Assembly (NCBI GenBank): GCA_900316355.1
Contig: ONCQ01000035.1
Coordinates: 1 to 33,171, forward strand
DNA: 33,171 bases
Origin: an uncultured Prevotellaceae bacterium
GTDB taxonomy: Bacteria > Bacteroidota > Bacteroidia > Bacteroidales > Bacteroidaceae
Direction of reading: 5' to 3'
Shown here: positions 23,702 to 31,885 of the stretch, one piece after another
Layout of the letters: each line of letters starts with the position of its first letter
Position numbering within the stretch: the stretch's first letter is position 1
Program-made: the position numbers and the translations under genes
Notes under the pieces: generated by a model
Database searches by the model: none
The model's input: the letters and a program-made list of their open reading frames with translations, nothing else
Told to the model about the DNA's origin: nothing

Positions 23702-24970
23702 TTATCCCTTGATAGCAGCTACGCCGGGGAGCACCTTGCCCTCGATAGCTTCGAGGAGGGCACCACCACCCGTGGAGATGTAGCTGACCTTGTCCTCAAG
23801 GCCGAACTTGTGTACGCAAGCGATGCTGTCGCCGCCGCCGATGAGGGAGAAAGCACCCTCGGCTGTTGCCTTAGCCACAGCGTCGCCGATGGCACGGCTG
23901 CCAGCGGTGAACTCGTCGCACTCGAAGCAACCTGCAGGACCGTTCCAGAGGATGGTCTTGGCACCCTCGATAGCCTTGGCGAACTTAGCCTGGCTCTTGG
24001 GACCTACGTCGAGGCCGTCCCAGCCATCTTCGATAGCGTTGGAGGGGAAAGTCTTGATCTGAGCACCGGGCTTCACGCTGAAGGTGCCGAAGTCGTAACC
24101 TGTGCAGGCTACACTGTCCTCGGCCAGCACGAGCTCCACGCCGTTCTTCTTAGCCATCTCCTCAATGTTGAGGGCCACATCCAGCTTGTCGAGCTCCACG
24201 ATGGAGTTACCGATCTCGCCGCCGTGAGCCTTCATGAAGGTGTAGGTCATGCCGCCGCAGAGGATGAGCTTATCGACCTTGCCCAGCAGGTTCTCGATGA
24301 TACCGATCTTGGTGCTCACCTTGGAACCACCCATGATGGCCACGAAGGGGCGCTTGATGTTGCTGAGCACGTTGTCAACGGCAGTCACTTCCTTTTCCAT
24401 GAGGAGGCCGAGCATCTTGTTGTCGGCATCGAAGTAGTCAGCGATGACAGCGGTGCTGGCGTGGCGACGGTGAGCTGTGCCGAAGGCGTCCATGACATAG
24501 CAGTCAGCGTAGCTGGCCAGTGTCTTGGCGAACTCCTTCTGGCTGGCTTTCATAGCCTTCTTAGCCTCGTCGTAAGCGGGGTCTTCCTTGTCGATGCCCA
24601 CGGGCTTGCCTTCCTCTTCGGGGTAGAAGCGGAGGTTCTCCAACAGCAGCACCTCGCCAGCCTTCAGGGCAGCAGCCTGGTCGGCAGCCTTAGCGCAGTC
24701 GGGAGCGAACTTCACCTCCACGCCGAGGGCAGCGCTCACGGCGGGAACAATCTGCTGCAGGGAGAGCTTGGGGTTCACCTTGCCCTTGGGCTTGCCCATG
24801 TGGGACATGATGATGAGGGCACCGCCGTCAGCCAGAATCTTCTTCAGCGTGGGCAGGGCACCGCGGATGCGGGTGTCGTCGGTGATGTTACCGTTGCCGT
24901 CGAGGGGCACATTGAAGTCAACACGTACGATGGCTTTCTTGCCAGCGAATTTGTAGTCGTTAATGGTCAT
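23702..24970 (-). CDS. pgk: Phosphoglycerate kinase
   Basis: 422 aa, glycolytic enzyme that transfers phosphate from 1,3-bisphosphoglycerate to ADP. Seen are RVDFNVPLD near the start, the substrate-binding [12 protein letters not shown], the loop [15 protein letters not shown], and the C-terminal nucleotide-binding [13 protein letters not shown] with [10 protein letters not shown]. The length is slightly above the usual 390-415. The gene has a strong promoter of its own. Confidence 0.97.
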   Translation of the reverse strand: MTINDYKFAGKKAIVRVDFNVPLDGNGNITDDTRIRGALPTLKKILADGGALIIMSHMGKPKGKVNPKLSLQQIVPAVSAALGVEVKFAPDCAKAADQAAALKAGEVLLLENLRFYPEEEGKPVGIDKEDPAYDEAKKAMKASQKEFAKTLASYADCYVMDAFGTAHRRHASTAVIADYFDADNKMLGLLMEKEVTAVDNVLSNIKRPFVAIMGGSKVSTKIGIIENLLGKVDKLILCGGMTYTFMKAHGGEIGNSIVELDKLDVALNIEEMAKKNGVELVLAEDSVACTGYDFGTFSVKPGAQIKTFPSNAIEDGWDGLDVGPKSQAKFAKAIEGAKTILWNGPAGCFECDEFTAGSRAIGDAVAKATAEGAFSLIGGGDSIACVHKFGLEDKVSYISTGGGALLEAIEGKVLPGVAAIKG

Positions 24971-25045
24971 GATTGATAGATGTTTAATGTTTGATATTGA
25001 ATGTTTAATGAATCATCCGTGTGAGGGGTCTTCTTAATTCGTCTG

Positions 25046-25076
25046 CAAAAGTACGCTTTTCTCCCGAGGCGTGCAA
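25046..25076 (-). promoter_or_regulatory. Promoter of pgk
   Basis: On the minus strand TTG (25074-25076), exactly 20 bases and TACTTTTG (25046-25053). The leader is about 70 bases. The -33 element lies just past the end of nth. Confidence 0.75.
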
Positions 25077-25080
25077 GGAT

Positions 25081-25722
25081 TTAAGACTTTTTATTATAGT
25101 ACGCACACGCGCAACGCAAGCCGCACTCCATGCACAGGGGCTTCAGTGCCTTGCAGATGTAGCGCCCGTGGAGGATGAGCCAGTGGTGTGCCTTGGGGAT
25201 GAGGGCTTCGGGGAAATGCTTGACCAGTTCCTGCTCCACGGCCAGCGGTGTCTTGGCTTTCTCTGCAACGAGGCCTATGCGGTGGCTGACGCGGAAGACA
25301 TGGGTATCCACGGCCATCGCGGCCTTGCCGAAGACGACGCTCATCACCACGTTCGCCGTCTTCCTGCCCACGCCCGGCAGCGATGTCAGCTCGTCCAGCG
25401 TGCTGGGCACCTCTCCGCCGAAGCGCTCTGTCAGCTGCCGCGCCGCCTCCACCAGATGCTTCGCCTTGGAGTTGGGGTAGGAGACGCTCTTCACGTAGGC
25501 CAGCACCTCCTCCTCTGAGGCTGCCGCCATGGCAGCAGGGGTGGGGAAGGCCTCGAAGAGTGCGGGGGTCACCATGTTCACGCGCTTGTCCGTGCACTGT
25601 GCGCTCAGCATCACAGCCACCAGGAGCTGGAAGTCGTTGCCGAAGTGCAGCTCTGTTTCTGCCACCGGCATCGTCTGCTCGAAGTAGGCGATCACAGCCT
25701 CATAACGTTCGTTCTTTGTCAT
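25081..25722 (-). CDS. nth: Endonuclease III
   Basis: 213 aa, a DNA glycosylase/AP lyase that removes oxidised pyrimidines. The helix-hairpin-helix LTSLPGVGRKTANVV holds the catalytic Lys, AVDTHVFRV the catalytic Asp, and the C-terminus has the Cys-x6-Cys-x2-Cys-x5-Cys pattern for a [4Fe-4S] cluster. An upstream reading to 25815 is rejected: it would cross the -7 box TACTTTTG at 25743-25750 and add a non-homologous segment. ATG 25722 gives the standard length. Confidence 0.95.
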   Translation of the reverse strand: MTKNERYEAVIAYFEQTMPVAETELHFGNDFQLLVAVMLSAQCTDKRVNMVTPALFEAFPTPAAMAAASEEEVLAYVKSVSYPNSKAKHLVEAARQLTERFGGEVPSTLDELTSLPGVGRKTANVVMSVVFGKAAMAVDTHVFRVSHRIGLVAEKAKTPLAVEQELVKHFPEALIPKAHHWLILHGRYICKALKPLCMECGLRCACAYYNKKS

Positions 25723-25742
25723 TCCATTGCTTCTTTTGCGTG

Positions 25743-25750
25743 CAAAAGTA
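25743..25750 (-). promoter_or_regulatory. Promoter -7 box of nth
   Basis: TACTTTTG on the minus strand, about 20 bases before ATG 25722. No clear TTG at -33. Confidence 0.5.
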
Positions 25751-25844
25751 ATGATAAAAAGTAAAAGGGAAGAAGAGAACAAACAAAAATGAAGGAAAAA
25801 GGAAAAAACTTTCATCTTTCAACTTCAAACATTAAACTTTTCCC

Positions 25845-25852
25845 TACCTTTG
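25845..25852 (+). promoter_or_regulatory. Promoter -7 box of the outer-membrane-type gene
   Basis: TACCTTTG fits TAnnTTTG, 20 bases before ATG 25873. No clear TTG at -33. Confidence 0.55.
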
Positions 25853-25872
25853 TGCCGTAAAATGTCTCCCAC

Positions 25873-27007
25873 ATGCAAAAATACTTTCTTGCAGCCTGCC
25901 TCGCCCTCTGCACCTTGTCGGCAGGTGCCCAGGACTTAGCCTACCGCCTGGCTGCCACGCCGACAGCCATCGACACCGCTGCCACGCGCACGCTGGCCTT
26001 CGAGCTCGACAATATCTCGTTCTTCAAGGACAACGAGTTCAACGGCCAGCTGCAGAACGGCTACTCGCTGCCCGGACTCTGGGTGCAGCCGAAGCTGGTG
26101 TGGCAGCCCCTCGACCAGATCCGTCTGGAGGCTGGCTTGCATGCTCTCATCTTCAACGGCGCCAACAAATATCCCTGCTATGTCTATCATGACATCGGCC
26201 GCTGGAAGGGCAACCAGTACCAGCGTGGCGCCCATGTGCTGCCCTTTTTCCGGGCGCAGGCGCAGCTGAAGAACCTCACCTTTGTGCTGGGCGATATCTA
26301 TGGTGGTGCTAACCATCGCGTCGCCGTGGCAGAGCTACATCTTCGAGGAAGACACCCATCAGGAGGCCTTCACCGTGGGTCTCCACCAGAAAATCACCCT
26401 CAACCCTCAACCCTCAACCCTGAACCCTGAACCCTCAACCCTCAACCTATACATCCCCCTCGACATCCTCATCCAACATCGTGGCGGTGAGCAGGATGCC
26501 ACGGACATGGGCGTGCAGACCATCACCAACGGCGGCATCGGCTTCGGCGTGCAGTGGAACACCGGTCGCCGCGTACTCCGCACACTCACTGCCGAGGTCA
26601 GCGCCTTGGGCTGTTGGCAGCAGAGCGGTGAGCTGTGGTCCTTTGACTTCGGCGTGGCAGGCTCCTGCATGGTCGCCGCCGACTTCGTCCGTGACTTCCG
26701 CGCCTTTGCCGGCTTGTTCTACGCCCGCGACTTCGTGTCACTCTATGGTGCCCCGTTCTACAGCACCCTTTCCCTGAAGCACGAGGGTGGCCGCTTCAGC
26801 AGCCTCCTTACGCCCCATGTGGGCGTCGAGTGGAGCCACACCTTTGCCAAGAACTATATCCTCGGCGCGAAAGTCGATGCCTATCCCCTTTATGCCGGTC
26901 AACTGACGAAGGCCGACGGCAGTACCCAACCCTCGACTTTCGCCAGCAATTTCTCTTTTGGCATCTATTTCCGCTGCCACCCCACCTTCTTGCTCAAGCG
27001 CTTCTAA
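25873..27007 (+). pseudogene. Outer-membrane-type beta-barrel protein, frame broken
   Basis: The first frame (from ATG 25873) has a signal peptide (about 1-19) and a beta-rich sequence up to LGDIYGGANHRVA. At 26326/26327 the homologous reading jumps to the next frame and continues WQSYIFEEDTHQEAF to a proper C-terminal strand ending FLLKRF at 27007. Left in the first frame, translation stops at 26430. The switch looks like a deletion, since a stretch of residues expected between GGANHR and WQSYIF seems to be missing. This last point is from memory of related Bacteroidota proteins. The break may be an assembly error, because the window ends at the same base in a second copy. Confidence 0.7.
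26397..26445 (+). repeat. Seven 7-bp tandem units CCCTSAA in coding sequence
   Basis: Five CCCTCAA and two CCCTGAA units encode the heptapeptide-like repeat TLNPQPS / TLNPEPS in the second frame. Loss or gain of a unit shifts the frame, so this is a possible slipped-strand switch. Confidence 0.85.
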
Positions 27008-27466
27008 CCCTCCTCTTCATCCTCATCCCCTTTCATCTGTCCCCTTTCTCCTTTTCTTTCACCCTCCTCTGTCCTTTCTCTCCGCCCAACCTTCCCTATT
27101 CTTTTCATTATTCCATCGCCTCCAAACATAGGATCCTCCTTTCATGGATTCCAGTAAGTATGAGGACATTCTTCATGTTCTTTTAAAAGATTTCCTGAAG
27201 AACGGCATATAGACAGAGGTAGGGTTCGTAGGAGGGTTGGTTCGTAGGGTTTTCCGTAAAAGTTTTTTCTTGCGGGGACACGCATTCCATGCCCTGCTTC
27301 CGTCATTTTTGTAGAAAAGGAGGGAAAAGTTTGGTGGGTATGTGCAGAAAACCGTGGAATTTACGATAGACAGGGTGCACGTGCTACGAGCACGGGAAGA
27401 GTGTGTAGTGCTTTTGAAAAAGTCTCTGTTTTTTATCGCGCCATCAGTTAAAAGTTGAAGATTCCC
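27008..27466. other. Non-coding gap with one dispersed repeat
   Basis: No convincing gene is seen. A pyrimidine-rich stretch follows the broken gene, then comes the 42-bp repeat (27240-27281) and a small inverted repeat CGTGCT/AGCACG near 27380-27394. Confidence 0.5.
27240..27281 (+). repeat. 42-bp dispersed repeat, copy 1
   Basis: It matches 32783-32824 at 39 of 42 bases, with a core GGGTTTTCCG and AAAAGTTTTTTCTTGCG. Both copies lie upstream of a promoter on the same strand, about 50 to 190 bases away. Confidence 0.75.
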
Positions 27467-27497
27467 TTGGCGGAATCAGGGAAAAACGTTACCTTTG
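27467..27497 (+). promoter_or_regulatory. Promoter of the HTH-like membrane protein gene
   Basis: TTG at 27467-27469, a 20-base spacer and TACCTTTG at 27490-27497. It excludes TTG 27495 as a start and favours ATG 27564 with a leader of about 60 bases. Confidence 0.75.
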
Positions 27498-27563
27498 CAC
27501 CTCCGAAAAGTATTGCATAATCCACGCATTAAGCTTCCTTTGCGCTCGGAAGCACCACTGCAT

Positions 27564-28502
27564 ATGTATGACTTTCTGCTAACCCGCTTGCGTTTAGAGA
27601 TTGAGGCCGAGGTCGGTCGGCAGATGAAAACGCCCAAGGATTTCGAATACCTGTCGGCTCTCATCTTCGAACGGCAGCATGAGGCCCTCAGTACCAGTAC
27701 CCTCATGCGCCTATGGGGATATGTCAAGACCAGCTCCCTCCCGCGTCCGACCACACTTAAGGTGCTGGTACAATTCCTGGGCTATCAGGACTGGTCATCC
27801 TTTGAGGCGACAACAGTCTCTAACCGTATCGTGCCTTCAGACTCCCCTGAAGACAATGCATCATTGACAGTTCCTGCTTCTTCCACGGTCCCCGAATCCG
27901 ATGGAGCTGAGGCTGCTGTCCAATCTGCAGTCCCTTCTTCTTTGGGGTTCCGTCGCCTGCGGCCTTATCTGTTGCAACTGTGCATTGTCTTGCTGATAGG
28001 AGGTTCTTTGGCTTTCATGTGGATAAAGTCGCGGCCCCAGTCAGCACCTTTTGTCCTGACGGTCGGTCAGCACTTTGACACCTATGCCGACTACCTCTCC
28101 CTCTTCGGTCTCAAGGCCGACGACCATCCTTGGGATCAGATACTGGAAGCCTATCCCCACATCAAGGTATGGGGTCCTACTTACCGCCACCCTGAGTGGC
28201 ACAACCTGGGGGACAGTGCCAGCATGATGCCCACGATTACGGAATGGTGGGAACCTGCCGACACCGATTCCGTCTCGGCAGAGGAAATCCGAATCCGCAA
28301 TGCCTACAAGTTTTCGGAGTTCTCCCGTGTGGGCGAGGTGCGCGTGACCTTCATGAAGAATCTTGTGGATTCGGGGTTCGTATTTCTCGGAGTCTATCGT
28401 CTGGATCGCAACAGCTCGGACGAGTCGCGCTTCGTCTGGGAGCGTATCCTTGAGAAGTGTGACCTCTCGCGGCTCGACTACTTGGAGTCCTTGCACAACT
28501 GA
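27564..28502 (+). CDS. Membrane-anchored protein with HTH-like N-terminus
   Basis: 312 aa from ATG 27564. The N-terminal 80 residues (YDFLLTRLRLEIEAEVG ... STSTLMRLWGYVKTSSLPRPTTLKVLVQFLGYQDWSSFE) match a pattern I know from many Bacteroidota proteins and look like a helix-turn-helix unit. A Ser/Pro-rich linker, one membrane helix (about 137-155) and a periplasmic C-terminal domain (about 165-310) follow. The layout suggests a one-component membrane sensor. This is inference; no ligand is known. It ends in a terminator and lies upstream of the peptide cluster. Confidence 0.65.
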   Translation: MYDFLLTRLRLEIEAEVGRQMKTPKDFEYLSALIFERQHEALSTSTLMRLWGYVKTSSLPRPTTLKVLVQFLGYQDWSSFEATTVSNRIVPSDSPEDNASLTVPASSTVPESDGAEAAVQSAVPSSLGFRRLRPYLLQLCIVLLIGGSLAFMWIKSRPQSAPFVLTVGQHFDTYADYLSLFGLKADDHPWDQILEAYPHIKVWGPTYRHPEWHNLGDSASMMPTITEWWEPADTDSVSAEEIRIRNAYKFSEFSRVGEVRVTFMKNLVDSGFVFLGVYRLDRNSSDESRFVWERILEKCDLSRLDYLESLHN

Positions 28503-28525
28503 CCTTGTAAAACTGGAATAACAGA

Positions 28526-28565
28526 CAGAGAGACAGGAGGAAAGCCCCTCCTGTCTCTCTGCTTT
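28526..28565 (+). terminator. Terminator after the HTH-like membrane protein gene
   Basis: A perfect 14-bp stem (28526-28539 with 28548-28561) followed by CTTTC. It separates this gene from the peptide cluster. Confidence 0.7.
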
Positions 28566-28623
28566 CATCCATGATTTCATAATTTGAAATGCCGTTTTGA
28601 AATGATTTGCGATGCCCTCGTAC

Positions 28624-28654
28624 TTGTGCATTACAGGGAAAAGTCCAACCTTTG
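28624..28654 (+). promoter_or_regulatory. Probable promoter of the peptide cluster
   Basis: TTG at 28624-28626, exactly 20 bases, then AACCTTTG at 28647-28654, one base off TAnnTTTG. The leader to ATG 28764 is about 100 bases and contains the shared element at 28701. Confidence 0.5.
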
Positions 28655-28700
28655 TCGCGTCAATCCTTTGCTGACAAGCTGTCATGCTCCAAGGAACGAC

Positions 28701-28731
28701 GGAGGAAGCCGAAAATCCTGAATCAGAGTAG
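28701..28731 (+). promoter_or_regulatory. Shared leader element, copy 1
   Basis: GGAGGAAGCCGAAAATCCT, then a variable trinucleotide region and AGAGTAGGC, recurs at 29850-29881. GACATTATTA follows in both copies. Both copies precede a start codon on the plus strand, by 33 and 29 bases. Confidence 0.65.
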
Positions 28732-28763
28732 GCCGTTATAAGTAGAGACATTATTATTTTTTT

Positions 28764-29573
28764 ATGATTGCAATTGAGGAAACTATCTTACCGAGCGGAT
28801 TTGTCTGCCATTCACTGAGTGAACTTTACGACACCTGTAAGCATTTCCATTCGGATAGCGACCACAGTGCGAAACTGAACCTGGAAAGTCTTGTGGAGTC
28901 TTACGACTTTGAGCAATGCTGGCAGGAGTATCAGGATGACGATGAGGATGACGACGAGGGCTACCCTCTGCATGATTTGGATTATTATATCAGGCAGGCA
29001 CCTCGCAAGACAGAAAGGGGAATCTTCCTTCATTTCTCTGACGACGGCGATTCCTTCCTCCGGCGGGATTGCGCGATTCACCTGACCGTTGATGGAAAGA
29101 AGTATAAACTGCCCTGCTACTTCGCACCCAATGGACACAAAGTGGGTGCCAACTACACCACGGATTTGTATTTTCGGATTACTTCCAAACTTCTCAAGGA
29201 ACTGGCAACCGCCACATCTATTAGTCTCTCCTACGAGACAGGAGATGATAAGACGGGATTTAAGGATGCGAATTTAGGCAATTTCCAGAAGTATGCCTTG
29301 GCGTTCTATGAGGGCTATTATATAGAAGATCAGGGAACGCCCGAGGAGAAGGAGAAACTCCGTCAGGAACTGCAGGCTCAGAAGGATGCCAATAAGAGAC
29401 GCGAAGAGGAAGAGAAAGCCCGCGAGGAGCAGCGGAAGGCAGAGGAGAAAGCGGCTCGTAAGGCAGAATGGGAAGAGGCAGACCCCTTGTCGAAGGTCTG
29501 GATTATGCTGAAGCGCAACTGGAAACTCGTGCTGCTGATACTCTTCATTCTCTACGTCTGGGCTAATTGGTGA
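28764..29573 (+). CDS. Tail-anchored coiled-coil protein of unknown function
   Basis: 269 aa. A soluble N-terminal part contains an acidic run (DDDEDDDEG near 60-67) and a folded region (about 85-190, LTVDGKKYKLPCYFAPNGHKVGANY). A charged coiled coil follows (about 193-240, EEKEKLRQELQAQKDANKRR onward), then a single C-terminal membrane helix (about 253-266, LVLLILFILYVW). There is no signal peptide, so the bulk should be cytoplasmic with a tail anchor. I do not recognise the family. It is the first gene after the probable cluster promoter and shares a leader element with the peptide gene, so a link to the peptide pathway is likely but not proven. Confidence 0.65.
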   Translation: MIAIEETILPSGFVCHSLSELYDTCKHFHSDSDHSAKLNLESLVESYDFEQCWQEYQDDDEDDDEGYPLHDLDYYIRQAPRKTERGIFLHFSDDGDSFLRRDCAIHLTVDGKKYKLPCYFAPNGHKVGANYTTDLYFRITSKLLKELATATSISLSYETGDDKTGFKDANLGNFQKYALAFYEGYYIEDQGTPEEKEKLRQELQAQKDANKRREEEEKAREEQRKAEEKAARKAEWEEADPLSKVWIMLKRNWKLVLLILFILYVWANW

Positions 29574-29615
29574 GCTTATCCCTGCAATTTATTTACAAAG
29601 CAACACATAACAGAC

Positions 29616-29807
29616 ATGAAAGCTTATATCCTCATCGCTCCAAGGTACATGGACGGAATCCCTGAAGGCTACATCCTTCAGGTGGTGTCCAACAACACCG
29701 CCGGTCCGCAGGCCTCAGAAATCCGCGAAGCCCTCGTCCGAGCCGGCTTCTCGGGAATGGCTCTCAGCTGGGCATCGCCTGGGAATTGGAAGATTCAGAA
29801 ACGATAA
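29616..29807 (+). CDS. 63-aa protein of unknown function
   Basis: A compact mixed alpha/beta sequence (KAYILIAPRYMDGIPEGYILQVV, then SEIREALVRAGFSG and SWASPGNWKIQKR). There is no signal peptide and no cysteine. I do not recognise it. Its position between the tail-anchored protein and the peptide gene, on the same strand, suggests membership of the same operon. It does not look like a PqqD-type RRE by eye. Confidence 0.55.
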   Translation: MKAYILIAPRYMDGIPEGYILQVVSNNTAGPQASEIREALVRAGFSGMALSWASPGNWKIQKR

Positions 29808-29849
29808 CCGACGCTTCGCCCCCACGGCGTAGCAGAGGCATGACCCATA

Positions 29850-29881
29850 GGAGGAAGCCGAAAATCCTTGAAGAGAGTAGG
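29850..29881 (+). promoter_or_regulatory. Shared leader element, copy 2
   Basis: It matches 28701-28731 almost base for base over GGAGGAAGCCGAAAATCCT and AGAGTAGGC, and lies just upstream of the peptide gene at 29910. No TAnnTTTG box lies between, so it may act in RNA or as a binding site. Confidence 0.65.
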
Positions 29882-29909
29882 CAAGACATTATTAAACAAC
29901 AAAATTATT

Positions 29910-30068
29910 ATGAAAAAAATTATCAGCATGCTCTTTGGTGTGAACATCTATGCAACAAGCAAGAATGTACAGGGCGCGAAGTCTGTAGGCATTGAAGATG
30001 CCAACCGCAACTACAAGCTTCACATGAAGAAGGACAGCAGCACTGGCGGTCGCGCAGAGATTAACTAA
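29910..30068 (+). CDS. 52-aa peptide, candidate RiPP precursor
   Basis: A short peptide with N-terminus MKKIISMLFGVNIYATSKN, a middle NVQGAKSVGIEDANRNYKL and C-terminus KKDSSTGGRAEIN. It lies directly before genes for a transglutaminase-like protease, an asparagine-synthetase-like enzyme and an ATP-grasp ligase, the position expected of a precursor. Gly22 with Glu29 and Asp30 is the only Gly followed by an acid at ring positions 8 and 9, as in lasso macrolactams. The usual Thr two residues before the core is absent (Val20). ATG 29910 is preferred over an in-frame TTG at 29868 that lies in the leader element. The gene role is inferred from context. Confidence 0.6.
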   Translation: MKKIISMLFGVNIYATSKNVQGAKSVGIEDANRNYKLHMKKDSSTGGRAEIN

Positions 30069-30077
30069 TTTCATCTT

Positions 30078-30113
30078 ATCCCCTCAGTCAGCCTTTGGTA
30101 TGACTGAGGGGAT
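30078..30113 (+). promoter_or_regulatory. Hairpin between peptide gene and modification genes
   Basis: A perfect 13-bp stem (30078-30090 with 30101-30113) and a 10-base loop sit in the 54-base gap. It ends nine bases before ATG 30123 and lacks a T-run. It may protect the 3' end of the peptide mRNA or reduce translation of the enzymes, giving more peptide than enzyme. Confidence 0.65.
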
Positions 30114-30122
30114 CTCTATCAA

Positions 30123-30695
30123 ATGAAAACCATTAACCTTCCAATCGTATTCTATGATCAGGAGTTCCGCTTTAACTCCTTCTGGGGTTGCCTGACTTGC
30201 AAGGCAAAAAGCTCGAATAGCGGGGATGCTGCCTGCGTTTTGTCCATGGGCAATCCATACAAGGCGCAAAATGTGGATGCGGTTGATGACCCTTTCAAAA
30301 TGAAGACGCGCGAGAAAAGCCGGAGCTGGAAGACGGTGCGATATGCATGGCTTGTGAAAATGTATGCCAAGTTGCTGACATGGCTCTGCATCCATTGTTA
30401 TCCATTGACCAACGTCTGCCGTCTTTTGCAGTTGAACATCTTTGCAGATGCCGGCGATGCCTCCCTGTTCTATTATAGTATATACCCCAGCATGAAGCGG
30501 CAGCAGACGCTGTGCCTGCCTCGCGCCTTGTTCATTGCCACGACCTCCCGACGTTTCCGTCAGCATGGAACGCTTTTTGTAGGTGCCTTTCTGCCGACGG
30601 TCAGAATGCACGCCTGGGTCGTTGAAGATGGTATGCCTGCCGACTGCTTCGACAACCAATGGATCTATTTCCGCCCTGTGATGATGCTGCTATGA
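30123..30695 (+). CDS. Transglutaminase-like cysteine protease, lasso B2-like
   Basis: 190 aa. The C-terminal half matches the leader-peptidase type of lasso-peptide B2 proteins: Cys131 in TLCLPRALFIATTSRRF, His163 in RMHAWVVEDG and an Asp (169 or 174) complete a Cys-His-Asp triad. In known systems this protein cuts the leader off the precursor before cyclisation. The N-terminal 70 residues (with CxxC at 23-26) are not recognised and do not resemble the PqqD-like RRE found in fused B proteins. Its stop codon overlaps the start of the next gene by ATGA. Confidence 0.75.
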   Translation: MKTINLPIVFYDQEFRFNSFWGCLTCKAKSSNSGDAACVLSMGNPYKAQNVDAVDDPFKMKTREKSRSWKTVRYAWLVKMYAKLLTWLCIHCYPLTNVCRLLQLNIFADAGDASLFYYSIYPSMKRQQTLCLPRALFIATTSRRFRQHGTLFVGAFLPTVRMHAWVVEDGMPADCFDNQWIYFRPVMMLL

Positions 30696-31885
30696 ATGCA
30701 AGAGAGATTATACGCCCCCAATACTACGACCGCTCCTTCTGTTTCTACAATACGCAGACCAACAGGATTGAGCCGGATATCTGGACGCATCTGAAACGGG
30801 GGATGTGGCGTGATTTCAACATTGATGCCTATCTGGACAATGAGCGTCAGTATGCATCTCTTGTGGAACACAAAGACCAAATTCGCAATCAGCTGATGTT
30901 CCCGCATTATGCTATCATCGAGCCCGGGCACACATGGAATCATGAAAAACAAGACACCGAAATAGAATATACTCCCATCGCCTTGAAAGAGGGATGTAGT
31001 CGCGATACGCTGATGACTGCCGTTGAGGAATATTTTTCCCGGTTTGAAGGTGAACGATTAGGCGTTCATTTAAGCGGCGGCCTCGACTCCAGTATCATCA
31101 TGACCTGGCTCCGTGAGCTGGGAATACCTTTCGTGGCCATTGGCTTCAAGAGTAATCGGTGGGAATTCCGCACAGAACGTCGGGTGCAGGAGGCGATGGC
31201 CGAGTATGCCAGTCACGCTGAACTCATAGACATCGACGAACATCCATTCTACAGTCATATAGAGGGTTGTCCTAAATGTCAGACTCCTTATGGCGTGGCG
31301 TTCAAGGACTTCGACATCAGCCGTGCCATCGTCGGGCGATTCAAGGAATTAGGCGTAACGACAGTTTTCTCTGGTCAGGGCGGCGACAGCCTCTTTGTGG
31401 AACCCGTCAGGAAAGGCTTTCCACTAAGCCTGGCCATAGGTGATGAATTCGAGGTTAGCGGGGAGAATGATCTATATTATGCTCCAGCAGGCATGAGGCT
31501 ACTCGTCCCGTATTCTGACATGAATATCATCCAGCAGATTGCCAGCCTGCGCATCGGAGAGCAGGAAGATGTGTCGAAATGGTGGGCTCGCAGCTATTTC
31601 AGGGATATCCTGCCACGTGAGCTGAGCCAGTACCGCTATGTTGCTGACATGTTCGGCCTGAGTCAGAGCGGGCTGGAGATGGCTAAGCCTAATACCAAGA
31701 GACTGTTCGATGAAGCTTACGAGCTCACAGGCAACCGTAACTTCACCCCTGCCGAGATCGAACGTTTCCTTGAGTGCAACGTTTTTGAGATGGAATTTAA
31801 GTCCTACGTGGACTATTGCGCCCGTTTGAGCGTTGCAGCCTGGCTTCATGCCCTATTCCGTAACGACGAAAAGAACGTGATATGA
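30692..31885 (+). CDS. Asparagine-synthetase-like ATP-dependent enzyme, lasso cyclase-like
   Basis: 397 aa from ATG 30692. An ATG at 30659 would add eleven residues and overlap the protease gene more. The PP-loop LSGGLDSS (127-134) and FSGQGGDSLF mark the AsnB synthetase domain, which adenylates a carboxylate. The N-terminal glutaminase is missing: there is no Cys2, and only the end of that domain (IIEPGH) is left. This is the state of lasso cyclases, which join the core N-terminus to an Asp or Glu side chain. It overlaps both neighbours by ATGA, so the three genes are translated as a unit. Confidence 0.75.
   Translation: MNAREIIRPQYYDRSFCFYNTQTNRIEPDIWTHLKRGMWRDFNIDAYLDNERQYASLVEHKDQIRNQLMFPHYAIIEPGHTWNHEKQDTEIEYTPIALKEGCSRDTLMTAVEEYFSRFEGERLGVHLSGGLDSSIIMTWLRELGIPFVAIGFKSNRWEFRTERRVQEAMAEYASHAELIDIDEHPFYSHIEGCPKCQTPYGVAFKDFDISRAIVGRFKELGVTTVFSGQGGDSLFVEPVRKGFPLSLAIGDEFEVSGENDLYYAPAGMRLLVPYSDMNIIQQIASLRIGEQEDVSKWWARSYFRDILPRELSQYRYVADMFGLSQSGLEMAKPNTKRLFDEAYELTGNRNFTPAEIERFLECNVFEMEFKSYVDYCARLSVAAWLHALFRNDEKNVI

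Noticed and set aside
23810..24976. 388-aa plus-strand ORF opposite pgk
   Set aside because: It is the mirror of a strongly conserved phosphoglycerate kinase gene, with typical antisense composition.
25723..25815. N-terminal extension of endonuclease III
   Set aside because: It crosses the promoter box at 25743-25750 and has no similarity to the family.
27495..27563. TTG 27495 as start of the HTH-like protein
   Set aside because: It lies inside the TACCTTTG promoter box. ATG 27564 begins the family-like sequence.
29868..29909. Longer peptide starting at TTG 29868
   Set aside because: The TTG lies in the shared leader element, and an ATG with a clean context follows at 29910.
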